64,000 nucleotides of DNA, taken from assembly GCA_001557505.1 (NCBI GenBank), contig LSAX01000004.1, positions 620,001 to 684,000 of the forward strand, in the 5' to 3' direction. The number at the start of each line of letters is the position of its first letter. Position 1 is the first letter of the stretch. The position numbers were made by a program, and so were the translations under genes. This DNA comes from Reticulascus tulasneorum (lineage: Eukaryota > Ascomycota > Sordariomycetes > Glomerellales > Reticulascaceae). Below are positions 44,590 to 57,555 of this stretch, piece by piece. The notes under the pieces were generated by a model. That model ran no database searches. It saw nothing but the letters and a program-made list of their open reading frames with translations, and was not told the origin of the DNA.

Positions 44590-46638
44590 AAACGAGTACA
44601 CGGAAGTGTGGGAGACCCGGGGCCATGGTAGGCGGAGGCACGGTCAGCTTTCGTAGGGCATTCAAGGGTAAATTAATTGGAACGAGATCCAAGACGCCTA
44701 ATTAATGGAACTGAGAATCCACCCACCTATTGACGAACAGTCACCTGTCTCTCCACTTCGCAGGGCGACTAAAAGTCCCCTCCCGCCGACATAAATTTGA
44801 GCCTGGATTTTCAAGGAGCTATTTACGGGGATACAAAAGTGAATATGGAGGTGAATATGCGGTGAAGTGTTTTGGATGTTGGCATGAATTCTTGCATTGC
44901 CTTTCACTTGCTTCGCCCACTAACATTGGCATGAGGTCCTTTTGCCATACACCAAAAATGGACTGCCATTCCATTGTGCTACCTGTGCCTAATCCAGACT
45001 GCAAGGCAATGGGCACCGGAAGAAGCTAGCCAGTGTCTGTTTCTAGCTCAGTGTTATTTCCCATCGAGATTGCGGAAGAAGTTCGAGTTACGTACCTTTT
45101 GTTTTAGTGCCAGAGCTATGATTTTAGTTTAGTATTTGGTTTACTGTCAAAGCTTTTGTTCTAGTGTCAGAAAATCGAATTTGCTCAATATGTTTCCGCG
45201 ACTTATTTTTATTCCCACAAGTTCTAGTCTGCCGCGGTTTTGCCCCGGCTTGCTCCCTCGTTCCAATCTCCGTCTGTGGCATTGGCATGGCAGGGTGAGA
45301 TCAATGGGCCAGGCCTATAATCTCAGTTCCTCAGGGCTTGGAAAGCGGTACTACCCAATGCTATATGTAATAAACAAACCGTTTCAAGTCTTGGTTCCTA
45401 TATTCCACGTGGCATATAGGGTTGGCCATGCAGGTGCAGCGACCCGGCGAGCCAGGACTCCCGTGTCGAGGTTGCAATATGTCATAGCTTTAATCAGAAG
45501 ACGTCAATGCCACATGGTGTGTGTAAAGGCAGATGCTTCGGTAGACGACAAATAACCCGGGATCATCTGGCCCAACGCAGACCACGACGCGAATCTCTGT
45601 GATTTCGAGTTACTCAACGCAATGACCTCCTCTCCTCTCCGCTTGCATATCTAGCGCACACGAATCCCAGAGCCACGAATACCCGTATGCCAAGCTACAT
45701 GGATTGCGGTCTTTACTCTAATTATGCCCCTCCTGAACGGCCCATGAAGCAGCTTGGAAGCAATGGTTCGACTGCGGTCACGATTTTCGCTGCGACGCTG
45801 CAGGATGGCATCATGCAGATAAGTTAGTGGGCGCTGTTTTCTCGTGCAGCGTAAGGGGCCCCCTTCCACTGGAAATTAGCCAAGGACGCGAGCAGAATCT
45901 ATTGAAATCCACTGCAGTGTTGCCGGTACACTTACCCGGGCCGAGGCGACAGATTCAACGTCTTTTTCTCCACCATTTTAGGTAGAAACACTGAAGACGA
46001 TGGGGCAAATGCTGTCAGGCGGTTTCTTCTGATGATTCTCCGACAGCAATAGCTACAGTACGACAACGACGGCAGCACAGAAAGCAATAGTCCGTAGTTT
46101 GATCCCATAATTGAGCTTGGCGTCCTCTTCTTGGCCTGCCAAATCCAGGACCCACCCCGAAATTAGGGCCTGGTCAATGTATACTGCAATTACAACGAAT
46201 ATTGCGGTCATGTTGCCTTATCAAGCGCTATCAACATGGAGCTCCCTACATCCGGATTCTCCCCCGAAGCCCTGGTGGGCATCCCCCTCAGTCAATTCCA
46301 CCCCCGGTGCAGGCATTCGCGGCATCCTGGGCCACTTTCCAGGTTGCCGGGGGGGCGGTAATACTGTTCCATCGCCCCCGCCCGCCTGATCCTCTCGCAA
46401 GACAGTCCAATGACGGAAGATCGCCCATGTCCCATATTGTTCGTTGTATGCAGCGCTGTAGGCGCGATGGTACGGGACCAGCTTTAATGACGTAAATAGG
46501 CATAGATAATGGCAAGTCGGCCGTGGTCAAAATGTCTCGATTTCGCACGAGATCTTCTCAATTCACTCTTCCTCTCGTTCTCAAGCGATACTGCGGATGG
46601 GATAGTCGAGCCTTGTAGCAGCAGCAGCAACCGCAGCG
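44590..46638. other. Intergenic, about 2 kb, no supported gene
   Basis: Several frames under 140 codons overlap on both strands (for example 45136-45555), with no family features. Short T-rich and GTTTTAGTGTCAG-like repeats are visible near 45100-45170. It probably contains the promoter of the FAD oxidase at 46639. Confidence 0.45.
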
Positions 46639-48671
46639 ATGATCCGAATCCTTGCTACAGCGCAGCTCGTCCTGCCAGTGCTCTCGATGGCAATTGATCC
46701 ACTTTGCCCTAGAGACTCTGGCAGTGTGCCCTATGTCGAGAATGGCGTCTACTATGGGTGCAAGTGCTCGCCTGCGGATGCCTGTTGGCCAACGGTGGTC
46801 GATTGGCAAACGCTCAATGCGACTGTTGGTGGAAACCTGCTCAGGCACATTCCACCAGCTGCAGTTTGCCATACCGAATTCCAAGGTATCCCGACATACG
46901 ACGCTGCAAAGTGTCAGGAGGCGACCGCGAACTGGGGGAACGAGTATTGGCAGTATGTTTTGACCACAACTAAACTTTCCGTGCTCGTGGAAGCCTCTAA
47001 TTTACTCTACTGACAATCATGACAGCATTGAGCAGCCCGCGTCTCAGCTCTGGCCTTGGGGAAGCAACAACACCTGCGTGCTCACCACCAATCCCTCTGA
47101 GCCATGCACTCTGGGTAATTACCCCGAATATGTCATCATGGCAAAGACAAAGGGACATGTGCAAGCCGGCGTTGACTTTGCTCGAACCCGAGATCTGCGT
47201 CTCGTCATCCGGAACACGGGCCATGATTTCGAGGGCAGAAGTGCAGGTGCTGGGTCCTTAGCCATCAACACTCATAGCTTTCAGGACATTACCTTCATCG
47301 ATGCCTATTCCGGAGCCGGCACCTATCAAGGCCGCGCTGTCACCATTGGTGCTGGTGTACAAGGGTACAAGATTCTTGACGCTGCCTTTGCCCGGAATCC
47401 ACCACAAACTGTTGTAACTGGTGAATGCACGGTAAGCTTAGGTCGATTTCTGGCCATCGTTTTATTGACTAACGTTTGAGTAGACTGTCGGTATTGCAGG
47501 CGGATTTATCCAAGGAGGCGGGCATGGACCGTTGTCAAACCTGTACGGCTTTGGTACGAATCGCAATGCCCTATCATGTTTATTTGGATGTATCGAAACT
47601 AACGACCAGCAGCTGCCGACCAAGCCCTCGCCTTCGAGGTCCTCACAGCAGACGGGAGAATTCTCGTTGCCAATGCGGACAGTAACTCCGATCTCTTCTG
47701 GGCTCTCAAAGGCGGCGGCCCCGGAAATTATGGTGTTGTCCTCTCGGTCACCATGAAAACCTATCCTGACAATATGCGATCCGCGGCCATGTTCATCAAC
47801 ATCAATGGCACAATGACCACAGATTTCAATGTCATTCTGAAAGCATTGCACAAGCTTCACAACATGGCGAACTATATCGTTGACAACGGCCTTTACGGGA
47901 TATACGAGCTTTACCCCCCTGCCATTGGCGGTGGGCTGCATGTCCAGCCAATCATGGGTATCAACATGACCGGCGCCCAACTAGACGCCATTATGAAGCC
48001 GCTGTTCGACTACTTTGATGCAGAGGGAATACCATACGATACCGGCACCAAGGAGTTCGAGACCTACTACGAGCTGTTCCACGACATGCTCGAGCCTGAA
48101 GCATCTGGACAAAATGTGCTAACTGGTGGCTGGGTTTTCACGCATGAGGATCTTGACAACCGTGCCGATCAGATCGAGGATGCAGTGAACCTGGCGATTT
48201 TCCCAAGGGCCGATTTGTTCACCATAGTTGTCAGCCACTTCTTCGATCCGGGGCATACGAAGAAGACGCCGGAGAGTGCTACCCATCCTTCGTGGAGAAA
48301 GGCGAGTATGCGCCTGATGGCAATCTTGCCACAGTCGGAACACGCAACTTGGGAGCAGAAGCTTGACTACAATGACGTGATGGTCAATACCATTACTGCC
48401 GCATTCCAGGCTGCTGCGCCAAATGGGTTGGCATATGTCAACGAGGTAAGGCCCTTTTTATTAACTCCTACATTGAGTGCGTACTAACCGCCTGCAGAAT
48501 TATGCCTTCATGCACAACTGGCAAGATGCTTTCTGGGGTCCTGTCTACTCGAACCTTGCTGCAATCAAGGCGAAATGGGATCCTGCGGGTGTCTTCTACT
48601 CATGGTCGACTCCTGGGACGGAAATGTGGAGTGTAGTAGACTACGCCAAGCGACTTTGCAAGAGATTATAG
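46639..48671 (+). CDS. Secreted FAD-linked oxidoreductase with BBE domain, bicovalent type (copy 1)
   Basis: Five exons: 46639-46952, 47026-47431, 47484-47553, 47613-48445 and 48498-48671; introns of 73, 52, 59 and 52 nt; product 598 aa. A signal peptide covers about residues 1-18. The FAD-binding part shows RNTGHDFEGRS, whose His is the usual covalent 8-alpha link, and GECTTVGIAGGF, whose Cys is the usual 6-S-cysteinyl link. So a bicovalent flavin is expected. QGGGHGPLSNLYG continues across a splice junction into AADQALAFEV. The C-terminal end has the BBE motif NYAFMHNWQDAFWG with the YxxxN...W region. Related enzymes oxidise sugars, alkaloids or chitooligosaccharides with oxygen. It is tail-to-tail with the lactonase at 48747. 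Confidence 0.92.
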
Positions 48672-48746
48672 ACGGTTATGGGTACCGCACAGTTTTCAGT
48701 AAATATTCTTAGATCAGATTTTAATTGACGACCCTACGTTTGTGTC

Positions 48747-49976
48747 CTACTCGTTCCAGATGACGGCGCTCAGCCCGTCTTCCTGGTTCACGTTGCCCCG
48801 CGATCCAACGTTCAGCGTCGCAACCAGCTTGCCCAGCCTTCCCGACGTGACATTGCGTTCGACGATGGCCACGTTCGACGACGTCTGCCCCCCAATCGCG
48901 ACCTTATCTCCGGCGTTGTTGATGACGAACGTTCGGGGGAAGTAAGAATAGGCGTTTGTGGTCTCGACAAAAGTAATCGCGCCAGTGGCAGCGTCGATTG
49001 CGTATGTTGCTATTGAATCTTGCTGCGAGCCGAACGACTGGTCCCATCTGTTTGCGACGTAGACAAAGTTCCCCTTCACATGAACTTCAGAGGCCTTGGC
49101 ACCAGTGGGGGGCGTCTTCCCAGCTGGGTAAGTCGACAAGGTTTGCTTTTTTGAGAGTGCTAGACATGACCCGCTGTAGGTGACGCTCCAAGCAGAGACG
49201 GTGTTGCTAAGTTCATTGACAGTGTATAAGAAGTTGATATCAGTGTCCGTGGCCTCGCCAGGAGACCAGAAAGCACCATGCCGTGGTCCATCACCACGAC
49301 CGGCCTGCGCATTTGGACAGGCCGTCAGAGCGCCGGTTCCGAGATTTATGCTGAAAATCCGGATGACATCTGCACCCAAGTCGGCACTCAGGAGGTACTT
49401 TCCGCTTGGGTCGGGGAAGACCGAGTGTGGATGTGGGGCGTTCTGTCGCGAAGGAACGGCGCCGGGGCCGGACAGTGTGTACTTCAGCTTTTGTAGAGCT
49501 TGCGGGCTTGAAGTCAGGGGAAGCTTGTAGGTCGCAACCGTAGAAGCATCACTACCCACCATCAGTATGTCTGGCATGCACAACTAGAACATGGATACTA
49601 ACTAGATTGCTGTTGCAATGAACCCCTTCCCGTCTTGACCTCCGTACAGCGTGCTATGAAGCTCGCCGCCAGCAGTCGTTGCTGACACACTGGCAGTGAG
49701 CTTTCCATCTGCAGCAACTTTGAACGTTGTAAGCGCCGGGCGGCCGTAGGACGTCTCATCCGGGACATAGAGGGTCTTGGATTCGGAGTCGAGGGTCAGC
49801 CAGGCCGGCATGGTATTGCCTGACCTGATGGTGGAAGTAAGCGACAATTGCCCGCCATCGGACAGCGCTAGCGTGTAGATATTGCCCGTGTAGTGAGATA
49901 CAAGAAGGCTGCTTGCGCACAAGGCCGAGGGCAGCAGGCAAAACACCGCCCCAGCTGCTAGAATTGAACGAGTCAT
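48747..49976 (-). CDS. Secreted lactonase, seven-bladed beta-propeller family
   Basis: Two exons on the minus strand, 49603-49976 and 48747-49551, with a 51-nt intron; product 392 aa. The start at 49976 gives a clean signal peptide (residues 1-20, ending Ala-Leu-Cys-Ala). The upstream in-frame ATG at 50042 would bury it. The intron acceptor at 49552 is the only one that keeps the propeller text, GFIATAIYDASTVATYKL. Repeated blades are visible as HSVFPDPSGKYLLSADLGAD, FLYTVNELSNTVSAW, FVYVANRWDQ and VINNAGDKVAIGGQ. These are the blade consensus of the 6-phosphogluconolactonase / carboxy-cis,cis-muconate cyclase family. It should open or close a sugar or aromatic lactone outside the cell. Only 75 bp separate it from the stop of the upstream oxidase. 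Confidence 0.9.
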
Positions 49977-51704
49977 CTTGCCCAAAATGAAGTCGGTCAA
50001 GATAAGATGATAGGATGCAAAGGAATGAACATGCAGCCACAACGCTCCCGCGTCCAGATGTCCGACCAGATCACCTTCATCCCCCCCGCGGCACCGGAAG
50101 AATCACCTCCAGCACATTGTACTTCACCCGCGATCATGTGTCCCCCGCCGCAGCAACGGGCGAACAATTCTGCGCGGATATTATACAATGTGAGATAAAA
50201 ATACAGTAAAAAGTTCCGTCGTGGCCGAATGTAGTAAGATCGCGGAAGTCGAATCCGAGACTGTGGGTCGATATGCCGGCAAGGATGTAGAGTTGAGGCT
50301 AATTGCAGATCTTGGTCGATACCCCCATTATCCCGAAGATTGAATACGGGAGGGATAGGATCGGAGAGGATTGTCCCTCAGGCTTCTCCAAATTTGGTGA
50401 AAATTCAGGAAAGGGACAAGGGAACTCCAACTGGTAAGACTAATTTGCTGAGCACAGACTTGGCCAGGGTGAATGGAGGGTGTGTGGCCAAGATGAAGCC
50501 TTCTAGTTTATGTAAGAACTTGACGTGAAAGCCTGATAATACAGCTGAATGTTAAGTTTGATACTCAATTCATGGTTAGAATTCTTATTTCAGTTTCATA
50601 AAATGGATCCAAGAAATTTGGGTCTTCGATGCGTTAACGGCGCAGCATCTCCGTCCACTATCTTTTTTCCACCGCCTCGCCCGAGGGTTTCAGATACTTG
50701 ACCTTAGCCGGGATCATAAGAAAGGAGATCATCAACGATCTTCCTGCCACAGCATGCGAGTGGGATGGTCTCTGAGATGGAGAATCCATTTTTAAGCCTG
50801 TCATTCATTACAAGCCGGCATGGTTCTCCTGTAATTCCGGGATAATCACGCAACCGGCGGCGATCATTCTCCCAACTCCTGATTCCTTTCATTGCCCAGG
50901 AGCTAGGCCTGAAGACAAGACCGAAGGTAAATGCCTCCGTGGGCTTATGGAGTGGTGTCCGAACGACAATCGTTCGTTCTACTGCACGATGGCTTGATCG
51001 CCAAGCGATTGTAACGACGGAAGCGAAGGCTGCCAAGCTTACTGAAGGAGTCGCAACCCGTTTCCGGATCCCAGGCGACCATTATGTGGCGTCTCCGTGA
51101 GATCATGCTCATCTGGCTTAAGTGCGTGCCTGACATATATCGTGGCTGTTGGCGCTGGGAATATGGCTGCCACATATAGCCTATTTGAGCCGCGTCCCTG
51201 ACGACCCATCTTCTTGGGTAGACAGTACATTATGTCGTATGTTTGGCGACAAATCCTCTAGCTGCTGAAATGTTTCGCCGACTTGGCAGTTCTTCAGAAG
51301 GAAGTCGGCTGATAAGCCCAATCTTTTCTTAACAATCCCGCTAATTACTGTCAGCCTCGAAAGCAGATCGGAAGCTGCAGGCAATCAAGAATCGGCAAGC
51401 ATTGCCGTCTCTCGCGCCATGCCTCCATTTATTCAATTCCAGTCCCGCCTCTCTCTCTCACCACTCCGCTCCCGCTTAGGATCTAACGATGAGCGGCTCT
51501 TTAAGTAGGAGCAGACCCCGCACAACGAGACCTGGCGCATGGGACAATATGTTATTGTGTTAGCTGTATAGAGGTCTCACGAGATCTTCGGTCAGGTTGA
51601 AGGGATCGGGAATTCCCGAAGCTACAGCTCCTGATATACCTCTGGTCTGCTGATCGTTCGTGAGAGACCGTCTCCAACTGGACTGACCAAAGATCCTGAT
51701 CAAG
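49977..51704. other. Divergent intergenic region, about 1.7 kb, with possible decayed minus-strand coding
   Basis: Promoter space for the lactonase (left) and the second FAD oxidase (right). Between about 50704 and 51384 the minus strand has three successive open frames in different phases with fairly protein-like composition, but no domain was recognised and no convincing splice set joins them. They may be a relic gene or chance. Confidence 0.35.
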
Positions 51705-53309
51705 ATGCTGCGTCCCGTCATCCTCGGCTTGGCGCTTGCCGTGTCGACTGCAATTGCTTCACCCCTAAACAAGAAAGCATTACTCGACGATTGCCTTACA
51801 GCTGGAAGCGTTCCACTGAATGTTCCTGGGTCCGATGAGTGGGCTCTTGACGCTGCACCGTTCAACGTGCGAATACCATATGAGCCGATCTCTATTGCAG
51901 TCCCGACAACAACCGAACAAATTCAAGCAGCAGTCAAGTGCGGCGCACAGGCTGGTGTCAAGGTAACTGCGAAATGTGGCGGCCACAGCTACGCGAACTT
52001 TGGTTTTGGAGGTGAAGACGGCCATTTGATGGTGGAACTGGATCGCATGTATAATGTTACATTGGACAAGGAGACCGGCATCGCGACTGTTCAAGGGGGG
52101 AGTCGACTGGGTCATGTTGCGAACGAGCTTTTCAAGCAAGGTGGAAAGGCGATCAGTCATGGTACATGTCCTGGGTAGGTCTCAACTGTGCTTTCACAGA
52201 CAACTCGGACTAACTTTACTACAGTGTCGGCGTTGGCGGACATGTCCTCCACGGAGGATACGGCATGAGCTCTCACACCCATGGCTTGTGTTTAGACTGG
52301 CTGGTTGGTGCCAAAGTAGTCCTTGCAAACTCGACCGTCGTCAAAGTCTCTGATGATGAGAACCCCGACCTATACTGGGCGCTAAAGGGAGCGGGTAGCT
52401 CGATGGGAGTAGTGTCTGAGTTCTATTTCAAGACATTTGATGCACCGAAGAACGTCACCACATTTATGGTTATGCTGCAGTGGACGGCTGAGAAGGCTAT
52501 TGCAGGACTTAAGACAATCCAGGAGTATGCCGAGAACGATATGCCAAAGGAATTGAACATGCGAGTGTTCATCACCCCGAGATTCACGAATCTCGAGGGT
52601 TTATACTACGGCGATAAAGCGGGGCTGCAAGCAGTGATAGATCCGTTGCTGAAGACACTTGGTGGAAAGTTGACGATGTCTCAGACCACAGATTGGTTAG
52701 GACAGCTGCAGCATTTCGGTAACGGGTTGAGTCTGGACCAGACTCATCCTTACAAAAAGGTATGTCCGAAGACCCGAACTGCTGCCACTTCCACAATCCG
52801 ATGCTAACTCAAACTAGCAAGAGAACTTTTACTCTTCAAGCTTGTACTCCGACAAGCTGACCGATGAGCAACTCAAGGGGTTTGTCGGCCACTGGTTCGG
52901 CATTGGAAAGTCATTGAAGCGTGACTGGTACGTCCAAATCGACCTGCATGGCGGGAAGAACTCGGCAATCTCGCAAATTCCGCTCGAGTCAGCCTCGTAC
53001 TCGCACCGAAACAAGCTCCTCCTCTACCAGTTCTATGACCGTGTTGATGTCGACGAGCACTTCCCCGCGAACGGCTACTCGTTCATCGATGGCTTTGTCG
53101 CCAACACGACTACGAGTCTGAAGCCTTCTGACTACGGCATGTACTTCAACTATCCCGATCCAAACTTGAAGCAGGATGATGCGCAGAACCTGTACTGGGG
53201 AGAAAGCTTGGCTCGGTTACAGGAAGTAAAGGCAGCAATTGATCCGACTGAGGTGTTTTACTTGCCGCAGAGTGTGCGGCCGGCAAAGCGTGTCGCTGAA
53301 GCAGCATAG
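51705..53309 (+). CDS. Secreted FAD-linked carbohydrate-oxidase-like enzyme, bicovalent type (copy 2)
   Basis: Three exons: 51705-52174, 52225-52759 and 52818-53309; introns of 50 and 58 nt; product 498 aa, the usual length of glucooligosaccharide-oxidase-type enzymes. A signal peptide spans residues 1-19. The FAD domain has AKCGGHSYANFGFGG (His for the 8-alpha link) and SHGTCPGVGVGGH (Cys for the 6-S link, spanning the first intron). LHGGYGMSSHTHGLCLDWLVGA follows in part. The C-terminal BBE motif is DDAQNLYWGES with a final DPTEVFYLPQSV. This arrangement best matches gluco- or chito-oligosaccharide oxidases, which oxidise C1 of sugars to lactones and release hydrogen peroxide. Proximity to a secreted lactonase fits that reaction. 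Confidence 0.93.
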
Positions 53310-54728
53310 GATTTGAACCCCATTTCTTGTCAAATAGAGGTTGGAGCATGTAGACGGGGTATTTCAAAAGGGACCATGCTGCAAGTCGGTCAAATTATAT
53401 TGGGATGAATGGTGACGCATACCATGCAGATAGCTAATTACAGGACAAACCTGCACAGTGATTTCTTGACTGGGTCTGATGACATAGTATTAGCAGCAGC
53501 TGCATAAATTTTGAGCTGCTGCCTTATTTATGAACAATCTAGCATGGCTGCAGAGATTGTCGCATGTGAACTCTTTGTCTTCTGTATTTCACCATCTGAA
53601 TCTTGTAATGGGGCTTGGAGCACCGTATTTGGAGGTTGAATGAAACGCAAATCAGAGTATTTCCGAATCCTACCATCTTTATGTCCATTTATCATGGGCT
53701 GGACTGCAGATCGTTCCGTATAGAGCCGGTGTTGTCTTCTTCTATACTTGCTCCCTATCAGCCCTGGGCCGAAGGATTTCTAGCTTACCCTAGGTACATA
53801 GTGAAAAGGTTCGGGGTTTGGAGTTAAGGAGATTCGGCTCCAGGCTCGTAACACCGCTGGGTAGTGGTCGCGCATGAGACCCAGCATGAAATACTGACCC
53901 ACGAGGCCGGGAAGAAGGTAAACTGGACTGACAAGGATAATAACCAAGCTGAGCAGCCATAGTACCTCAGACCTAACAGAGCGGCTCCATAAAAAAACTG
54001 CCCGATGCTTACGACAGATATTAACCTTTACAATTTAATTCGTCGCAGCTGATATGTCGAAATACACGCCTGGTGGCTTGCGTTGGTAGCAGGGCGGTAG
54101 GATCGTGGTCATGGACCTCGGCAAATCGGAGAACGGAGCTTGCTTCTCCCGTCTCTTCGTTGGCGTTGGTTGGTCAGAACAGACGATATCACCATCTTCG
54201 CCAAGCCTTCTCTGATTATTCATCGGCCACCTGGCCAATGTTCAGCCATTTATTACCAGAGTAAGGGACCAGCTATTGATCAAACCGTATCGTCGTAGTA
54301 CTGCATCAGACGGACCAGTCTCAATCTGGCCGCCGACGTGCCGAGGCCCATGACTATGTGACACTTACAGCCTCTTCAGGATGCATTGCATGTTAGGCAA
54401 ATGCGCATCCAAACAGGTCACTTATTGGCCCGTTCGCCAGTCTGAACGGCTTAGAGTATAGCTCCTGTTCCGTTCCCTAACGAAGGTTGGCCCGGGTTGC
54501 TGGTGTGTTACTGAAGTACCGTGGACGGTGATTCTCCTTTCCTGTAAGTGGACGGATGAATGATCCAAGTACACACTCAGTAATTATCTATAAAATGTTC
54601 AGCGAAGCCAACATGGCTTTCTTCAAAATGAGGACGGGAACAAGCATTCATGGCCATTCAGCAGCTTTGCCCCAGCCAGTCCACCTCCTCGTACCTCAGC
54701 AGAACACCACGGTAAGCAAATAAACAGC
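53310..54728. other. Intergenic, about 1.4 kb, no supported gene
   Basis: Short frames only. It should contain the terminator of the FAD oxidase and the promoter of the MFS transporter. Confidence 0.5.
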
Positions 54729-56636
54729 ATGGTAAACATCAAGAACGATGCCATAGGAGCTACCAGGCCTCTTTCAGATGTTCCAGAACAGACGATGGAT
54801 GACTGCGAGACGTCCCCCGAGGCAGCTCCTCCACAAGAGCATCTTCCACAACCAGCGGCTCGGGGTTGGCGCTTCTGGGCCATATTCCCACCTCTCTGTG
54901 TCTCAACACTTCTTACTGCCCTTGAAGCGACAGTCACGTCAACAGCTTTACCAGAGATTGCAGCAGAGCTTGAGTCGGGAGATAATTACGTTTGGTTTCT
55001 GAACGCATACCTCCTCACGTTGTAAGTTCTTCCGGTTCCTCACCTAACACCCACATCTCTTCGCACATCCCCCGCTAACATACTGTCAAGAACAGTTTTC
55101 ATTCCTTTCTATGGACAATTTGCAGAGGTCTTTGGGAGGCGATATCCCACAATACTCGCCGTCGCCTTTTTCGTCCTCGGCAGTGGTATCAGCGGTGGCG
55201 CGACTTCGGCAGCGGCCCTCATCGCAGGCCGACTTGTCCAGGGCATTGGCGCGGCGGGGATCAACGCCATGACACAACTGATCATCAGCGATCTCGTCTC
55301 CGTACGGGAAAGGGGCAAGTATCTGGGCATCATCTTTGCGGTCTTTGGAGTTGGCATCGCCATGGGTCCGCCCATCGGGGGCGTCATCGCTCAGAACGGA
55401 CAATGGAGGTGGGTCTTCTGGTTGAATCTCCCTCTTGGGGGCCTCACGCTTGTCCTGCAGTTCTTCTTTCTACAAGTTACCTACAAGAAGACGTTTACGT
55501 TGAAGGAGACATTTCGGCAGATCGATTGGATTGGCAACTTCCTCCTTATTGGCTCTATCATCGCGACTCTCATTGCTCTATCCTGGGCTGATACGAGATA
55601 TCCCTGGTCTTCTTGGAAAATCATTGTTCCTCTGATCATTGGGTTCGCAGGTATGGCTGTGTTTCATACGTACGAGGCGACCAGGTTCTGCCTCGTACCG
55701 ACTATTCCTCCACGTCTGTTCGGCAACAGAACTAGCGCCATTGGTCTTATGAGCACGTTTCTTTCATCCATGCTGACTTACTGGCGAATCTACTTCCTCC
55801 CGTTATAGTGAGTATTCCGCCATTCGAAAGGTCTCTCTTCTGGTATTAGGGAGTTTCTTCACTCCAGGCTGGAAGTTCTTCAGTCCATCATCTGTTGAGA
55901 GTGTTTACTGACCCACGTGCGGATCGGCAGCTTTCAAGGAGTGCTTTTAGCTTCGTCATCAAGATCCGGTGTACTACTACTCCCTACGGTGCTCATTGGT
56001 GCGCCATCTGCTGTTATATCCGGCGTTGTCCTTTCTCGATGGGGCCGATACAAGCCAATTCACATTTTTGGCTATATTCTCATGACACTATCAACTGGAT
56101 TATACATCGACCTCGATGCTGACTCGTCACTCGCCAAGATAGTCATCTACCAGATAATGGCAGGTTTCGGCGGCGGTGTTCTCCTAACTACTATTCTACC
56201 GGCCGTGCAAGGTGCCCTCCCTCAAACCGATGTGGCCGCAGCCACTGCGACTTGGGGATATATTCGCGCATTTGGCAGCATTTGGGGAATAGCAATTCCA
56301 GCTGCTATCTTCAACAGCCGGTTTACCCACCACGCGCAGAGCATCTCAGATCAGGGTGTCCGCAGGATCCTTGGTGGCGGCAATGCGTACGCACACGTAT
56401 CGAACAAATACGTCTTGTCGCTGCCAGGCTCAGTTCAGCGAGAGGTCATTGCTGCGTATCTTGCAACGCTCAAAAATATCTGGGAGGTTTGCTTGGGTTT
56501 CTGTGCGCTCGCTCTGTTGCTTACTTTCTTGGAGAAGGAGATCGAGATGCGCACGACATTGGCATCGGATCATCAATTGAAGGAGAGCGGTGCTCACAAT
56601 GATGTAGAGTCAACTCAACTCAAGGCGAGCAGGTGA
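54729..56636 (+). CDS. MFS multidrug/toxin-efflux-type transporter (DHA2-like, 14 TM)
   Basis: Three exons: 54729-55021, 55091-55807 and 55931-56636; introns of 69 and 123 nt; product 571 aa. The first intron must end at 55090 to keep frame; this gives LLTLTVFIPFYGQFAEVFGRR, which contains the loop 2-3 MFS motif G-x3-D/E-x2-GRR. RLVQGIGAAGINAM matches motif B and IGGVIAQNGQWRWVFWLNLP the DHA2-type motif C region. The number of hydrophobic segments fits 14 helices. The N-terminal 45 residues are polar and acidic. Relatives export drugs, mycotoxins or siderophores, and some import metabolites. It is the last gene of the oxidase-lactonase-oxidase group on the same side, so it may handle their substrate or product; that is inference. 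Confidence 0.92.
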
Positions 56637-57555
56637 AAGACACTGAATGGCAAACTAATCGATAGGCAGAGGTCAGATTGGCAAACAGGCTGTAGCGCTG
56701 GACCTCTAGCTCATAGTGACAAAGTGATCAATCCCGCAATAGACAAGGTCGCAGTGTCATTGTAGCCGTGGGAATTTGATAATCTGGCCCAGCATTGAAA
56801 GTCAAGCGCATTAGTAACGCAAGCCCCTTGGAACCATGTGAATATAGATTTGAGGCTTGAGTTTGAATTAGTTAAGATAGCAGAGACTTCCTACTTTCAT
56901 CTTCCTAGAGAAAACCGAAACTGGTGCTGGCGTCGTAGGCCAAGAGGGCCTAACACCCTCTGTGGTTCTGAGAAGCTCTTCCCAAAATCCGTATTGAATA
57001 GCTTCGATGTAATTCCATATCGGGCATTGATGATTGGCTCTTCTTCAAACATGCAGGACCCACTAATGCTTATCTGCTCGGGGGCTGGGGCCGGCAACGG
57101 AATTTCAGATGTTCCATTTCGTCATCAGAGCATATCGGTCGCTGAGGTCACTGATGCCTGGTCCCGAATCATGGGCCCAACTTGCGCGAGCTAGAATAGC
57201 GGGCCAACTAATCCTTCACAGCTTCGCTGTCCTCTTGACCACTCCTGTTTCCCATTTGCCCTGTTCGAATATGAATTTCGGCTCTTTTCCATCCTGATCC
57301 AGCGTCAGCCGAGGTCTTGGTGCCCTCCTGGAACAAAGCCGCCGCCTTATCTGGCACAGCCTTTGGAGCTATTGCTCACCTGCATTGTTCACCTGTCTCG
57401 GTGGCGCACGCGACCCCTCGTCTGCCTTGCCTGAGCTCTTGGGGTTTCGACTACCTGGCACATGGATATATATTACCCACTACTCTTCGAAACCCGTGGT
57501 ACCTTCGCTTGCCCTTTCGCAAATCATCTGGACAGCGTTCTAGCACCTAGCCATC
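56637..57555. other. Intergenic, nothing recognised
   Basis: About 920 bp between two genes on the same strand. A 118-codon frame at 56838-57194 has no recognisable features. Confidence 0.45.
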
